A stretch of 22,250 nucleotides of DNA from an uncultured Eubacteriales bacterium (GTDB taxonomy: Bacteria; Bacillota; Clostridia; Oscillospirales; CAG-272): contig URDS01000035.1 in NCBI GenBank assembly GCA_900546635.1, positions 1-22,250 of the forward strand. Reading direction: 5' to 3'. The notes beneath the pieces were generated by a model. The model saw only the letters and a list, made by a program, of their open reading frames with translations, had not been told where the DNA came from and searched no databases. Of this stretch, positions 22,230 to 22,250 are shown piece after piece (the first letter of the stretch is position 1; every line of letters begins with the position of its first letter). Made by a program: the position numbers and the translations under genes.

Positions 22230-22250
22230 GGCGGAATAGCTCAGCTGGCT
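22230..22250 (+). tRNA. tRNA gene, 5' part only (cut by window end)
   Basis: The last 21 nt fit the start of a tRNA: acceptor strand GGCGGAA, U8 and A9, the D-stem GCTC at positions 10-13, A14, and the G18-G19 pair of the D-loop. The anticodon lies outside the window. The sequence resembles elongator tRNA-Met of Clostridia as I remember it, but identity cannot be set from this part. Confidence 0.85.

Overview
The window looks like a chromosomal segment from a Gram-positive, low-to-moderate-GC bacterium, most likely a Clostridia-type Bacillota from a carbohydrate-rich anaerobic habitat such as a gut. The basis is strong Shine-Dalgarno sites before most genes, sigma-A style promoters (TTGACA-17-TATAAT class), intrinsic terminators, and families common in that group: a ROK kinase, sugar ABC permeases without a local ATPase, and DUF5696 and Yip1-type proteins. 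No rRNA, phage, IS or CRISPR element was seen. Taxonomy is inference; no marker gene is present.

Left part, minus strand (about 140-4740): a three-gene operon for the oxidative branch of the TCA cycle, in transcription order aconitase, isocitrate dehydrogenase, citrate synthase. It is read from a recognisable promoter near 4706-4734 and should convert oxaloacetate and acetyl-CoA to 2-oxoglutarate for glutamate synthesis. Upstream of it, on the same strand, is a two-gene unit of a ROK sugar kinase and a small two-helix membrane protein. These overlap by ATGA, start from a consensus promoter at 6200-6228, and end at an 18-bp hairpin.

The region 6162-7125 is a long AT-rich intergenic stretch between divergent units. 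It carries three palindromes, the promoter of the right-hand operon (6845-6873) and a leader of roughly 245 nt. The leader contains repeats, a potential nested hairpin and a 28-bp alternating purine-pyrimidine tract.

Centre, plus strand (7126-19237): a seven-gene operon. It encodes a 999-residue secreted solute-binding protein with two duplicated N-terminal beta-sandwich domains, a permease pair, a membrane-anchored NHL-propeller/TPR/Yip1 protein, a 1016-residue secreted DUF5696 protein with a glycosidase-like barrel, and a second permease pair. There is no ATPase, so a shared MsmX-type ATPase elsewhere is the likely motor. Neither the binding protein nor the DUF5696 protein has a lipobox. 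This makes the membrane-anchored propeller protein an attractive scaffold and suggests a multi-component glycan uptake machine of unknown substrate. It is the most interesting system in the window.

Right part: a bidirectional terminator (19276-19315) separates the operon from a convergent two-CBS-domain protein (minus strand). Next comes an independently transcribed cytoplasmic protein of (alpha/alpha)6-barrel type, probably a glycan-degrading enzyme, with a palindrome over its -10 box. The window ends in the first 21 nt of a tRNA gene preceded by a near-consensus promoter. Taken together, the right half reads as import of an oligosaccharide (operon) and intracellular cleavage (20104-21987), possibly with phosphorylation by the ROK kinase. 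The substrate and the cooperation are inference.
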